A DNA stretch of 29,249 nt, taken from assembly GCA_964494325.1 (NCBI GenBank), contig CAZBTJ010000064.1, forward strand, positions 1 to 29,249. The letters are read 5' to 3'. The notes under the pieces are model-generated. The model had not been told where the DNA came from, did not search any database, and saw only the letters and a list, made by a program, of their open reading frames with translations. Positions 7,818 through 14,800 of this stretch are shown in pieces. Source of the DNA: JAIPFM01 sp964494325. Its GTDB lineage: Bacteria; Planctomycetota; Phycisphaerae; Sedimentisphaerales; Anaerobacaceae. A program made the position numbers and the translations under genes. How positions within the stretch are numbered: position 1 is the first letter of the stretch; every line of letters starts with the position of its first letter.

Positions 7818-8729
7818 TTATGCAATTGTATTGTCTTCTATCATTTCATGAATCAGGTCTGTGATGTCCTTTTCCGTGGGCGCCACATCTCTGATTTCCT
7901 TGGCAGCCAGGACCACGCTTTGAATACGATTCACTTTGGTGGGTGATCCACTCACACCGCACCAGGTCAGGTCTGCTTCGATGTCATCCAGATTCCACTG
8001 CTTTATCACAGAATCTGTTTTTGTCAGGGTCTCCGTGATTTCTTCGGCTTTGGCGCCCAGGGCTGCATCATCTGCTTCGGGCAGCTCAAACTTGGCTTTT
8101 TGCTGGATTTCAATAGGTGTCAGGGCCTTTTTATGTTTCATCATCTGTTTGGCAGCGTTGACACGGGGTTCATTGGCTGTGTCCAGTACTGTCAACAGGA
8201 CTGGCAGCTTGCACCTGACAACCTGATGGCCATTGCCAATACTTCGACGCACGGTCAACTCAGTGTCTTCAATATCTTTGAGTGTTTCCACATAACTGAT
8301 TTGAGGAATGCCCAGCTTTTCAGCCAATTGTGGGCCAACCTGAGCGGTATCACCATCAATGGCCTGCCTGCCACACAAGACTATATCGTAATCCAATTTT
8401 TTGACCGCACAGCTAAGAATATAGCTGGTGGCCAACGTATCACTGGCTGCGCAGCGACGATCTGTGATTAACACGGCATCGTCTGCGCCGCGAAATAGGG
8501 ATTGGCGCAATACATTCGCTGCTGTGGGCAAACCCATGGTTACGGCTGTGACTGTTCCGCCAAATTTATCCTTTATCTGCAGGGCCAGTTCCAGGGCATT
8601 GAGGTCCTCTGGATTAAAAATGGCCGGCAATGCAGCGCGATTTACTGTGCCGTCATCTTTCATCACTTTACCGGATATCTGTTTGGTATCCGGGACTTGC
8701 TTCACTAAGACCACACAATTGTAGGGCAC
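7818..8729 (-). CDS. etfB: Electron transfer flavoprotein subunit beta
   Basis: A 303-residue EtfB, first gene of the etfB-etfA-acd operon. It begins with a GTG codon, supported by AAAGGAGG six bases upstream on the minus strand. The nucleotide-binding region contains CGRQAIDGDTAQVGP (residues 119-133). The DGDTAQVGP form is, to my knowledge, the one associated with bifurcating-type EtfB and related anaerobe/Bacteroidota versions. Mitochondrial-type EtfB proteins differ here and bind AMP. The protein is about 45 residues longer than the classical 255, with a C-terminal extension ending in acidic residues. It pairs with EtfA to shuttle electrons from the dehydrogenase. Confidence 0.95.
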   Translation of the reverse strand: MPYNCVVLVKQVPDTKQISGKVMKDDGTVNRAALPAIFNPEDLNALELALQIKDKFGGTVTAVTMGLPTAANVLRQSLFRGADDAVLITDRRCAASDTLATSYILSCAVKKLDYDIVLCGRQAIDGDTAQVGPQLAEKLGIPQISYVETLKDIEDTELTVRRSIGNGHQVVRCKLPVLLTVLDTANEPRVNAAKQMMKHKKALTPIEIQQKAKFELPEADDAALGAKAEEITETLTKTDSVIKQWNLDDIEADLTWCGVSGSPTKVNRIQSVVLAAKEIRDVAPTEKDITDLIHEMIEDNTIA

Positions 8730-8912
8730 TGGTTGCCTCCTTTACTCTCTTTTTCTATATACAATCTTCCTTAGTTTTTAATCGCACCAGTCTAGCTTGA
8801 TCCTGGTTCAGGTCAACTTAAAAAGTTTATGTGTCTTATTTCACAGGTGTATTGCTGTTATTATGCTGAAATGGGGGTTCGTGGTAGAGTCTAGGCGTTG
8901 CGTGCGTTTTAT

Positions 8913-9521
8913 TCATTGTGAGTTTTGGCGGGCTTGGGATAACCGCTGGCCTGCTCGAATGCCAGAGAAAACTGTGGCACTCACCATGACAAGAAACACC
9001 CCACTTGTGAACCAATAACCCCATGTTTGATCGGGGACATGGGCCATCTTGACCAAGACAGTGCCAATCGCAAAGGACTGGAGAAACATTTTAATCTTAC
9101 CGGACCGAGTGGCCGCGAAATTCAAGCCTTTTGACTCGGCCCACTGGCGGATGATGGTCACATAGACCTCTCGTGCCACTAAAATCCCTACGACAGTCCA
9201 GTGAATAATGCGGTGTGCATTAGCGGACAGGCTAAAGAGTGTCGGTTGGCCAATCCAGGCGAAGCAAATAAATGCGCCGCATACCAGAACTTTGTCCGCC
9301 AGGGGATCTACGATCCTGCCAAATTTGCTGGTCACATTAAAGCGGCGAGCTATGTGACCGTCAATGACATCTGTTATGGCAGCCACCAGGAACAAAACGA
9401 ATGCGCCATCCAGAAGCTGTGTCGCATGTTCAGCCTGGGGGCTGCGGAGCACCATCCAGAGAAAGATGACGCTCAGAAACAGGCGACCCACAGTCAATGC
9501 ATTGGGAATAAATCGTATCAT
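8913..9521 (-). CDS. pgsA: CDP-diacylglycerol--glycerol-3-phosphate 3-phosphatidyltransferase
   Basis: A 202-residue integral membrane enzyme that makes phosphatidylglycerol-phosphate from CDP-diacylglycerol and glycerol-3-phosphate, the committed step to anionic phospholipids. The CDP-alcohol phosphotransferase signature is complete: D54-G55-x2-A58-R59-x8-G68-x3-D72-x3-D76. Several hydrophobic helices flank it. I start at the ATG at 9521 because homologues begin just before IPNALTVGR. A TTG at 9545 would add eight residues; neither start has a strong ribosome-binding site. The gene follows rimO after about 50 bases. Phosphatidyltransferases for other alcohols share the motif, but length and N-terminus fit PgsA best. 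Confidence 0.88.
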   Translation of the reverse strand: MIRFIPNALTVGRLFLSVIFLWMVLRSPQAEHATQLLDGAFVLFLVAAITDVIDGHIARRFNVTSKFGRIVDPLADKVLVCGAFICFAWIGQPTLFSLSANAHRIIHWTVVGILVAREVYVTIIRQWAESKGLNFAATRSGKIKMFLQSFAIGTVLVKMAHVPDQTWGYWFTSGVFLVMVSATVFSGIRAGQRLSQARQNSQ

Positions 9522-9570
9522 AATGAGGCAGTTTACAGGCGTCAACCACAGTGTTCAACTCTTAATTTGG

Positions 9571-10926
9571 TCACAATGGTTCACATACCAGATCATAGTC
9601 CTGTGTGCCAGTGACACTGACCTGGATGAAGTCACCTGGTTCAACCTTACAGTTGGCAATCAGGCAGACACTGTCAATGTCCGGGGCCTGGCCATAATAA
9701 CGGGCTATACCAGTGCCGTCAGGCTCGATGTCGTCTAGCAGGCAGGTGAGTGTGCCGCCCACACGTTGCTCGTTTTTGGCAAAGGCAATGGCTTGCTGTG
9801 TGAGCATGAGCTGCTCGACACGCTGCTGTTTGACCGACGTGTCGATCTGACCGGGCAGTGTGGCTGCTTCTGTGCCAGATTCCCGGAAATAGGGAAAACA
9901 GCCCAGCGCATCGAATTGGGCCCATTCAATAAACGAGAGTAGATCCTGGAATTCTTCCTCTGTTTCACCAGGAAAGCCCACAATGACGGTGGTACGCAGG
10001 ATAATATCGGGCATTGCCTGTCTGAGTCGTTCAATAAGTAGGCGCAGTTGGCTTCGCTTGTCAGGTCTTCGCATGGCCTTGAGAATGCGGTCATTGGCGT
10101 GCTGAATCGGAATGTCCAGGTACTTGAGGATCTGGTCACTCCTGGCCAACGTTTTGATGAGAAAATCACTGACACCAGTAGGATAGAGATACATCAGGCG
10201 AATCCAGGGCAGGTTTTCCAGACTATTGAGCTGGGTAAGCAGGTTCGCTAGGCCATCCTTGCTCTTCAGATCGCGTTCGTAGCTGGTCGTATCCTGAGCC
10301 ACGACATTCAGTTCTTTGACGCCGGATTGTATCAATTCAGAAGCCTCTTGAAGAATCTGTGCTTCGGGTTTGCTTCTGAAAGGGCCTCGAATAGATGGAA
10401 TCGTACAGAAAGAGCATTTATGATCACACCCCTCGCTAATTCGGATGTAAGCCCTGTGTGCAGGCCCGATGAGGAGACGTGTGCTGTCATCGCTGATAGC
10501 ATGTGGGTGTTGGTTAAGTTGAGGTTCTAGGAATACTTCTGGTTGATCTTGCTTGAGCACCTGAAGAATGATATCTGCGATACGGTCTCTCTGTTCGAGC
10601 CCAATAACAGCATCAATACCCGGCACTTCCTGAAGCAACGCATCGCCCATCCTTTGCGAAAGACACCCTGCTACTAGGACTTTTTGTACCTGTCCTTCGC
10701 GTTTTTTGTCCAATGCATGTCGAATGACGTCAATTGATTCTGCCTTGGCTGGCTCAATAAATCCGCATGTATTAATAACCACGGCATCTGCCTGATCCGG
10801 ATCCTGGCTGATCACCATGCCGGCCTGCACAATCTGTGCAAGCATGCGTTCACTGTCCACCGTATTCTTGGGGCAGCCCAAAGCCACAAAGCCCACACTG
10901 ATTAATTGTTTCTTCTTTTTGCTCAT
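9571..10926 (-). CDS. rimO: Ribosomal protein S12 methylthiotransferase
   Basis: A 451-residue radical-SAM enzyme that adds a methylthio group to the conserved aspartate of ribosomal protein S12. The N-terminal cluster-binding cysteines are C18 (ALGCPKN), C54 (NTCGF) and C88 (AGCLSQR). The radical-SAM [4Fe-4S] site is C167-x3-C171-x2-C174. The stretch SIRGPFRSKP and the motif VKELNVVAQDTTSYERDL are RimO-type, which separates it from the tRNA enzyme MiaB. The C-terminal ~65 residues are the TRAM domain. It is the first gene of a short minus-strand unit with pgsA. A heptamer repeat tract begins five bases upstream of its start codon. Confidence 0.94.
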   Translation of the reverse strand: MSKKKKQLISVGFVALGCPKNTVDSERMLAQIVQAGMVISQDPDQADAVVINTCGFIEPAKAESIDVIRHALDKKREGQVQKVLVAGCLSQRMGDALLQEVPGIDAVIGLEQRDRIADIILQVLKQDQPEVFLEPQLNQHPHAISDDSTRLLIGPAHRAYIRISEGCDHKCSFCTIPSIRGPFRSKPEAQILQEASELIQSGVKELNVVAQDTTSYERDLKSKDGLANLLTQLNSLENLPWIRLMYLYPTGVSDFLIKTLARSDQILKYLDIPIQHANDRILKAMRRPDKRSQLRLLIERLRQAMPDIILRTTVIVGFPGETEEEFQDLLSFIEWAQFDALGCFPYFRESGTEAATLPGQIDTSVKQQRVEQLMLTQQAIAFAKNEQRVGGTLTCLLDDIEPDGTGIARYYGQAPDIDSVCLIANCKVEPGDFIQVSVTGTQDYDLVCEPL

Positions 10927-10930
10927 AGAC

Positions 10931-11000
10931 TTAATACCTAAAACTTAACACCTAGCACCTAGCACCTAGCACCTGATCCCTGCCCCCTGATCCCTGAAAG
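10931..11000. repeat. Tandem heptamer tract (ten units)
   Basis: Ten uninterrupted 7-base units: ttaatac, ctaaaac, ttaacac, ctagcac, ctagcac, ctagcac, ctgatcc, ctgcccc, ctgatcc, ctgaaag. Three neighbours are identical and the sequence drifts along the array while the period stays exactly 7. It lies directly upstream of the rimO start codon. The reverse complement of the ctaaaac/ttaacac units reappears at 16520-16547. It resembles in style the short tandemly repeated heptamers known from filamentous cyanobacteria. Confidence 0.9.
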
Positions 11001-11089
11001 AGAACCATATCACACGAGCCAACATTATCCAATACATTCATAAATTTATGGTGCTTACCCCTGATTGCCGATGCCCTATAAGATAAAAG

Positions 11090-11257
11090 GTAACACTTTG
11101 GCTGATCGGAGCAAAAGTGTGGTTCCCGGTTAACAAGTTTACGGTTCACGGTTGGTAGCCGTAAAGACTGGTTTATTGGGTCAACTGTGAACCCGGAACC
11201 GTGAACTGTGAACTGTGAATCACTTTGGTGAGATGCTTCATTTCACTAAAGTATTAC
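11090..11257. mobile_element. MITE-like element with heptamer core, copy 1
   Basis: About 168 bases and no coding capacity. The ends are GTAACACTTT (11090-11099) and AAAGTATTAC (11248-11257), inverted repeats with one mismatch. They are flanked directly by AGATAAAAG (left) and AGATAAAG (right), a probable target duplication. Inside are a left hairpin (ACACTTT 11093-11099 with AAAGTGT 11114-11120), GGTTCAC-type heptamers (11121-11155), GTGAACC-type heptamers in the opposite sense (11181-11222), and a right hairpin (ACTTTGGTGA 11222-11231 with TCACTAAAGT 11243-11252). It aligns along its whole length with 13311-13464, allowing small gaps. No transposase is present, so movement would need one in trans. 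It ends 23 bases before the secretin start and may supply or disturb its leader. Confidence 0.78.
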
Positions 11258-11280
11258 AGATAAAGATTATTGGTGGATTC

Positions 11281-12750
11281 ATGACAATAGTATTTCGTGT
11301 TTTAACCTCACGCGTGGTTTGGGTGGGGCTTATATGCGTAGTTTTTGTTGGAGGTTGCGGTGATTTTTTCGCAGAAAAACCCACTGAATTGCAGTCCCGG
11401 AGCATCATTAAGGATCTAAGCCGCATTGAAACTGTGCCAGATCCGAACATCCAGGTGCCTGAAATCTATACGAGGCCCCCGGAAATTCTCGACACATCTA
11501 GCGGCATCAAGCTATTCTACTTTTCCAAATATAATGCTGTAGACAAGCTTGCAGACATCGTGAAGGAGCAGCTGAGCTATAACGTTACCATGAATTCTGC
11601 CATCAATCAGCTTATCATTGAATGTACGACCAAGGATGAAGCCCTCATGGCCCTGGAATTTCTCGCGCGCATAGATGTCCCCCCGATTCAAGTTCGAATT
11701 GACTGTATGGTGTCTGAGTTGTATGCAGATGTGACCATGGACTGGGAAACCACGGTTAAGATTGAAAATCTCTTTGGCAGCTTTGCGTTGGGAGGCAAGG
11801 AATCAGTTAATGCTGATGGAACCACGACAGCCTACCCGGCATTTCCCGGCGCTTCGCTGCGAGAACCCACGCGTAACAAACTTGGTTTGAAAGTTGGCTA
11901 TTCTGAGAGGGTGGGTGTACCGGGCCACGAATTTAGTGCCCTGGTGGATGTGTTGGTATCCAGGGGATATTTAAAAATATTGCTGAATCCCTCTGTGGAG
12001 GTCGTCAATGGTCAAAAAGCCATGATCCAGGCCCGGGATAAGGTGCCCATACAAAAGGTCGTCACCACTCGCACCCAGGAACCTTACAATGTGACTGATT
12101 ATGAATGGGTCACGGATTCCCTGGAAATTACCCCCCACGTGTTTGCAGACGGGTATATTGGCTTGGAGACCATTGTAAAGATTGGATCAAAAAGTACACC
12201 TGAGGGGGCTGTGCAGATTCCGATCATTACCGAGCGAATGATCCAAAACGGAGAAAACCGGATCCGTCAGGGTCAGAGTATGATCATTGGCGGTTTAAGA
12301 AAAGTTGAAAAACGTTCTGTGGTTCGGGGCGTTCCGTTCTTGAAGGATCTGCCCATTATTGGTATTCTATTCTCTAGTAAGGATTTTGAAGAACGAGCCA
12401 AGGAGATTCTTTTTATCATTACGCCCACGATTTCGAACTATGGCGTACCCAATAAGGATGTTGTTGAGTATTTGCGAAAGAAGCATGCGCCCCCAAAGGC
12501 GCCGGCGGAATTGCACGAAGCACTGATTGGGTCTGTGGGCGAATTTCTAGGTGGTACAAAGGAGAAGGTCCCAGTTTCCGAACAAGAGCAAGGTGCTGAG
12601 CGAGTTTTGGAACCTAAGAAATCGGTTTCTGAGCCGAATGAGGTTCTTCTATCTGAGCAAAAAATGCGATCGTCACGAGAGTCCGAATCACTTGATACCA
12701 GATCTGTGCCGCCCGACAAGCCTGTCAATCGGGCCAGGGCAAAGCGATAA
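11281..12750 (+). CDS. Lipoprotein secretin (GspD/PilQ family)
   Basis: A 489-residue outer-membrane secretin-type protein. The N-terminus is a lipoprotein signal peptide with lipobox VGGC and lipidated C26. Residues about 72-150 are a secretin N-domain (NQLIIECTTKDEALMALEFLARID). The secretin core follows to about 415, including the typical late stretch RGVPFLKDLPIIGILFSSKD and EILFIITPTI. The last ~75 residues are a hydrophilic Glu/Ser/Arg-rich tail. The start at 11281 is chosen because GGTGGA lies just upstream and the lipobox fits; an upstream GTG at 11215 would lie inside the repeat element. No ATPase, inner-membrane platform or pseudopilin gene is next to it, so whether it serves type II secretion, a pilus or something else is open. 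Confidence 0.9.
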   Translation: MTIVFRVLTSRVVWVGLICVVFVGGCGDFFAEKPTELQSRSIIKDLSRIETVPDPNIQVPEIYTRPPEILDTSSGIKLFYFSKYNAVDKLADIVKEQLSYNVTMNSAINQLIIECTTKDEALMALEFLARIDVPPIQVRIDCMVSELYADVTMDWETTVKIENLFGSFALGGKESVNADGTTTAYPAFPGASLREPTRNKLGLKVGYSERVGVPGHEFSALVDVLVSRGYLKILLNPSVEVVNGQKAMIQARDKVPIQKVVTTRTQEPYNVTDYEWVTDSLEITPHVFADGYIGLETIVKIGSKSTPEGAVQIPIITERMIQNGENRIRQGQSMIIGGLRKVEKRSVVRGVPFLKDLPIIGILFSSKDFEERAKEILFIITPTISNYGVPNKDVVEYLRKKHAPPKAPAELHEALIGSVGEFLGGTKEKVPVSEQEQGAERVLEPKKSVSEPNEVLLSEQKMRSSRESESLDTRSVPPDKPVNRARAKR

Positions 12751-12765
12751 AGGTTAAGAGTAAAT

Positions 12766-12791
12766 GGGCTGAATGATCAGCCCGTTTTTTT
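12766..12791 (+). terminator. Rho-independent terminator after the secretin gene
   Basis: Stem GGGCTGA (12766-12772) and TCAGCCC (12777-12783) with a 4-base loop, then G and seven T residues. It begins 15 bases after the secretin stop. The next gene, at 12832, therefore probably has its own promoter or depends on read-through. Confidence 0.92.
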
Positions 12792-12831
12792 AGTTCTTTT
12801 GTTTCTACTTATACAATGAAGGAGGTAGAGC

Positions 12832-13302
12832 ATGGACACCTATAAGTTGTTGAATTCCGACGGCCAGGACGGGCAAACACCAGCACCAGAGCGAGAGCAG
12901 GACAAGCCTATTCCATTTGATGACAGCGATCCGCCCGTTTCCGTCCCTTCGGTTTCTCGTAAACCCTTGACCATGGGAACGAATGGTTCGCCCAGGCCAC
13001 AGGCCGCACCCAGGCCAGCGCAAGTGGCTCAGAAGAAGCCGGCTCCCAAGCCAGTGGCAGCCCAAGCTCGCGCCGTCTCACAGCAGGTAAAGCGTGCCGT
13101 GTATGATGATTCCTCCCGTATTACGGGCCTGAAAACCTTTTATACGAAACTTCACCCAGGTGCTTTGGGTTTTGTTGACGAACAGGTCGCAGACTGGCTC
13201 AAGACAAACCCTACAGTATCGATAAAACGTACCAATGTAACTGTGGGTGATGTTCAGGGCAAGAAGACAGAGGCTAACATCATAATCAACATCTGGTATT
13301 GA
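12832..13302 (+). CDS. Hypothetical protein with Pro/Ala-rich linker and conserved-looking C-terminal domain
   Basis: A 156-residue soluble protein. The ribosome-binding site AAGGAGGT (12819-12826) is excellent and fixes the start. The first 95 residues are low-complexity, first acidic (DDSDPP) and then rich in Pro, Ala, Lys and Gln, suggesting a disordered tether. The last ~60 residues look folded, from ITGLKTFYTKLHPGALGFVD to the C-terminal NIIINIWY. I know no name for this domain. There is no signal peptide or membrane segment, so it is probably cytoplasmic. It is the second gene in the stretch bracketed by the two repeat elements. The stop codon ends at 13302, next to the flanking repeat of the second copy. 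Confidence 0.75.
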   Translation: MDTYKLLNSDGQDGQTPAPEREQDKPIPFDDSDPPVSVPSVSRKPLTMGTNGSPRPQAAPRPAQVAQKKPAPKPVAAQARAVSQQVKRAVYDDSSRITGLKTFYTKLHPGALGFVDEQVADWLKTNPTVSIKRTNVTVGDVQGKKTEANIIINIWY

Positions 13303-13310
13303 GAAAAACT

Positions 13311-13464
13311 GCAACACTTTAGCACGACGAAGCAAAAGTGTGGTTCACGGCTAAAAAGGTTCACGGTTTATAGTAGATAAAACTGGTTACTCGATCAACT
13401 GTGAACCTGGAAACGTGAACCCTGAACCACTTTGGCCAAGTGTTTCACTTGGCTAAAGTATTGC
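13311..13464. mobile_element. MITE-like element with heptamer core, copy 2
   Basis: About 154 bases, homologous to 11090-11257 in the same orientation. The ends GCAACACTTTAGC (13311-13323) and GCTAAAGTATTGC (13452-13464) are inverted repeats with one mismatch in 13. The immediate flanks are GAAAAACT (13303-13310) and GAAAAATT (13465-13472), a likely 8-bp target duplication with one change. The left hairpin pairs ACACTTT (13314-13320) with AAAGTGT (13335-13341). Heptamers ggttcac/ggctaaa/ggttcac/ggtttat face tcaactg/tgaacct/ggaaacg/tgaaccc/tgaacca. The right hairpin is strong: ACTTTGGCCAAGTG (13429-13442) against CACTTGGCTAAAGT (13446-13459), 13 of 14 pairs with a TTT loop. It may also act as a 3' mRNA structure for the gene ending at 13302. 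Confidence 0.8.
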
Positions 13465-13489
13465 GAAAAATTTGGTTTTGGCTACGAAA

Positions 13490-13530
13490 AGGGTATCTTG
13501 GCTGGTTGTTTATTGCGGTCAAGATACCCT
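13490..13530. repeat. Perfect 11-bp inverted repeat in the rpsB upstream region
   Basis: AGGGTATCTTG (13490-13500) and CAAGATACCCT (13520-13530) with a 19-base loop. No T-run follows on the plus strand, so it is not a typical terminator for that strand; on the minus strand only four T residues follow. It lies about 120 bases upstream of the rpsB promoter candidate. It could be an operator or an RNA structure; the role is unknown. Confidence 0.6.
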
Positions 13531-13646
13531 CTTACTCTGAATATAAGTGATAGAGATGCCTGACTTCACAGGATAGAGGGTTTGGGGCGTGCAGGCAAGA
13601 CTATCTGCAGTCATGACATTTTTGCCCACTAAAAGAGGTAAAACCC

Positions 13647-13675
13647 TTGACATAAGGCCTTAACCTTATTAATAA
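13647..13675 (+). promoter_or_regulatory. Candidate promoter of rpsB-tsf-pyrH-frr
   Basis: A perfect TTGACA (13647-13652) is followed after 17 bases by TAATAA (13670-13675) within an A+T-rich stretch. The -10 match is modest. It lies about 66 bases upstream of the rpsB start, a sensible leader length for a ribosomal operon. Confidence 0.55.
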
Positions 13676-13741
13676 TCTATAGTTTCGCGTATTGTATGCG
13701 CGTAAATTCACACTAACTCTAAATTGTTTGGAGGTTATTTC

Positions 13742-14716
13742 GTGGCCAAAGAGCTAGCACGGGAACTTGTTAACGCAGGGGTACATTTCGGACACGGCGC
13801 AAGCCGGTGGAATCCAAAAATGGCTCCGTATATTTTTGGAAAGCGTGGCAACATTCATATTATCGACGTGAAACAAACGTTGAAGGGCGTTCTCATCGCC
13901 AAGAAGTTGCTCGCAGAACTGGTATCGTCTGGAAGTGATGTCGTTTTTGTTGGCACCAAACGTCAGGCGCAAAAGGCCGTTGAAGCTGCAGCAGCCAAAT
14001 GCCAGATGCACTGTATTTCTCAGCGTTGGTTGGGCGGCATGCTCACTAACTTCAGGACGGTGCGGTCCAGGCTCCAGAGATTGGAAGAGTTGGAAGCTAT
14101 GGAAGAGGCTGGTACGCTTGAGAAAGAAAGTAAAAAGCAAGCCTCGCGTCTCAAACGTGAAATGCGCAAGATTTTTACGAACCTTGACGGTGTGCGTCGC
14201 ATGTCTCGCCTGCCGGGCTGCGTAGTGGTGGTTGACGCCAAGAAGGAGTATCTTGCCTTGCGTGAAGCAAAACGCCTGGGTATTCCGACGATTGGCATTT
14301 TAGATACAGACTCTGATCCTGATACCGTAGATCTGGCAATTCCTGCAAATGACGACTCTATCAAGGCAATTGAGTTGATCTTGACCGAACTTGCAGATGC
14401 TGTGGTTGTGGGCAAGACCCTCATGTCTTTGAAGCCTGATGTTTCTACCGCAGGTACTGCAAAACGTGGTCGATCACGTCACGTTTTGGCCAGAGCTGAT
14501 GGTGAAGAAGCAGCGACTCCTGCAGTGGTGGCAACGGTTGAGCCCAATGCGGCTCCTGCGACTGAAGTGACGCCTGAGCCTGAAGTGGCTTCTGTGACTG
14601 AAGTGACGCTTGAGCCTGAAGTGGCTCCCGCGACCGACGTTGCGCCTGAGCCTACAGCGGTTCCTACAGCAGAGGCACCGGCTGCACCTGAGGCCGACGA
14701 ACAGACTGTTTCGTAA
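13742..14716 (+). CDS. rpsB: 30S ribosomal protein S2 with extended C-terminal tail
   Basis: A 324-residue S2 protein of the small ribosomal subunit. The start is the GTG at 13742: GGAGG (13730-13734) is 7 bases upstream and the product begins AKELARELVNAGVHFGH, the conserved S2 opening. An upstream TTG at 13724 would overlap that site. Further S2 motifs are SRWNPKMAPYIFG, IDVKQTL, FVGTKRQAQ, QRWLGGMLTNF, and the late LGIPTIGILDTDSDP. S2 normally ends near residues 230-260; here about 68 extra residues rich in Pro, Ala, Glu, Thr and Val follow, built partly from a 36-base tandem repeat. It is the first gene of the conserved rpsB-tsf-pyrH-frr order. Confidence 0.96.
   Translation: MAKELARELVNAGVHFGHGASRWNPKMAPYIFGKRGNIHIIDVKQTLKGVLIAKKLLAELVSSGSDVVFVGTKRQAQKAVEAAAAKCQMHCISQRWLGGMLTNFRTVRSRLQRLEELEAMEEAGTLEKESKKQASRLKREMRKIFTNLDGVRRMSRLPGCVVVVDAKKEYLALREAKRLGIPTIGILDTDSDPDTVDLAIPANDDSIKAIELILTELADAVVVGKTLMSLKPDVSTAGTAKRGRSRHVLARADGEEAATPAVVATVEPNAAPATEVTPEPEVASVTEVTLEPEVAPATDVAPEPTAVPTAEAPAAPEADEQTVS
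14561..14668 (+). repeat. 36-base tandem repeat in the rpsB tail
   Basis: Three consecutive 36-base units (14561-14596, 14597-14632, 14633-14668) encode TEVTPEPEVASV, TEVTLEPEVAPA and TDVAPEPTAVPT. The first two differ by only a few bases; the third is more diverged. The frame is kept, so copy-number change would lengthen or shorten the S2 tail by 12 residues. Confidence 0.85.
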
Positions 14717-14800
14717 TACTTGTCTTACCTAGAGCAAGTGGACCGGGGAGATGGTACAATTATTTTGACAGAGTTGAATACAGATTAGGAGTTGATAGAT

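Larger units (their letters stand above)
10927..11280. other. 354-base spacer between divergent rimO and the secretin gene
   Basis: The gap contains no supportable gene. From left to right it holds a strict heptamer tract (10931-11000), about 80 bases of unremarkable A+T-rich sequence where the rimO promoter should lie, a MITE-like element with flanking direct repeats (11081-11266), and the secretin ribosome-binding site. A weak minus-strand promoter-like pair (TTGGAT, 17 bases, TATGGT) is present in the middle part but matches consensus too poorly to call. Confidence 0.7.
13303..13741. other. 439-base spacer upstream of rpsB
   Basis: No gene can be supported here. The spacer holds the second MITE-like element (13311-13464 plus flanking direct repeats), a perfect 11-bp inverted repeat (13490-13530), about 115 bases with only short possible pairings such as TGCCTG with CAGGCA, a promoter-like -35/-10 pair (13647-13675), and the rpsB leader with its ribosome-binding site. 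Confidence 0.7.

Noticed and set aside
8797..9024. Small frames on both strands at the etfB-pgsA junction
   Set aside because: They overlap the end of pgsA and lack any family resemblance or ribosome-binding site.
10931..11000. Repeat array considered as CRISPR
   Set aside because: The units are 7 bases with no spacers between them, and no cas gene is visible.
13490..13530. Inverted repeat upstream of rpsB as a terminator
   Set aside because: No T-run follows on the plus strand and only four T residues on the minus strand; the loop is long.
14765..14793. TTGACA before tsf as an internal promoter
   Set aside because: The -10 position would fall on the ribosome-binding site, and no TATAAT-like box is there.
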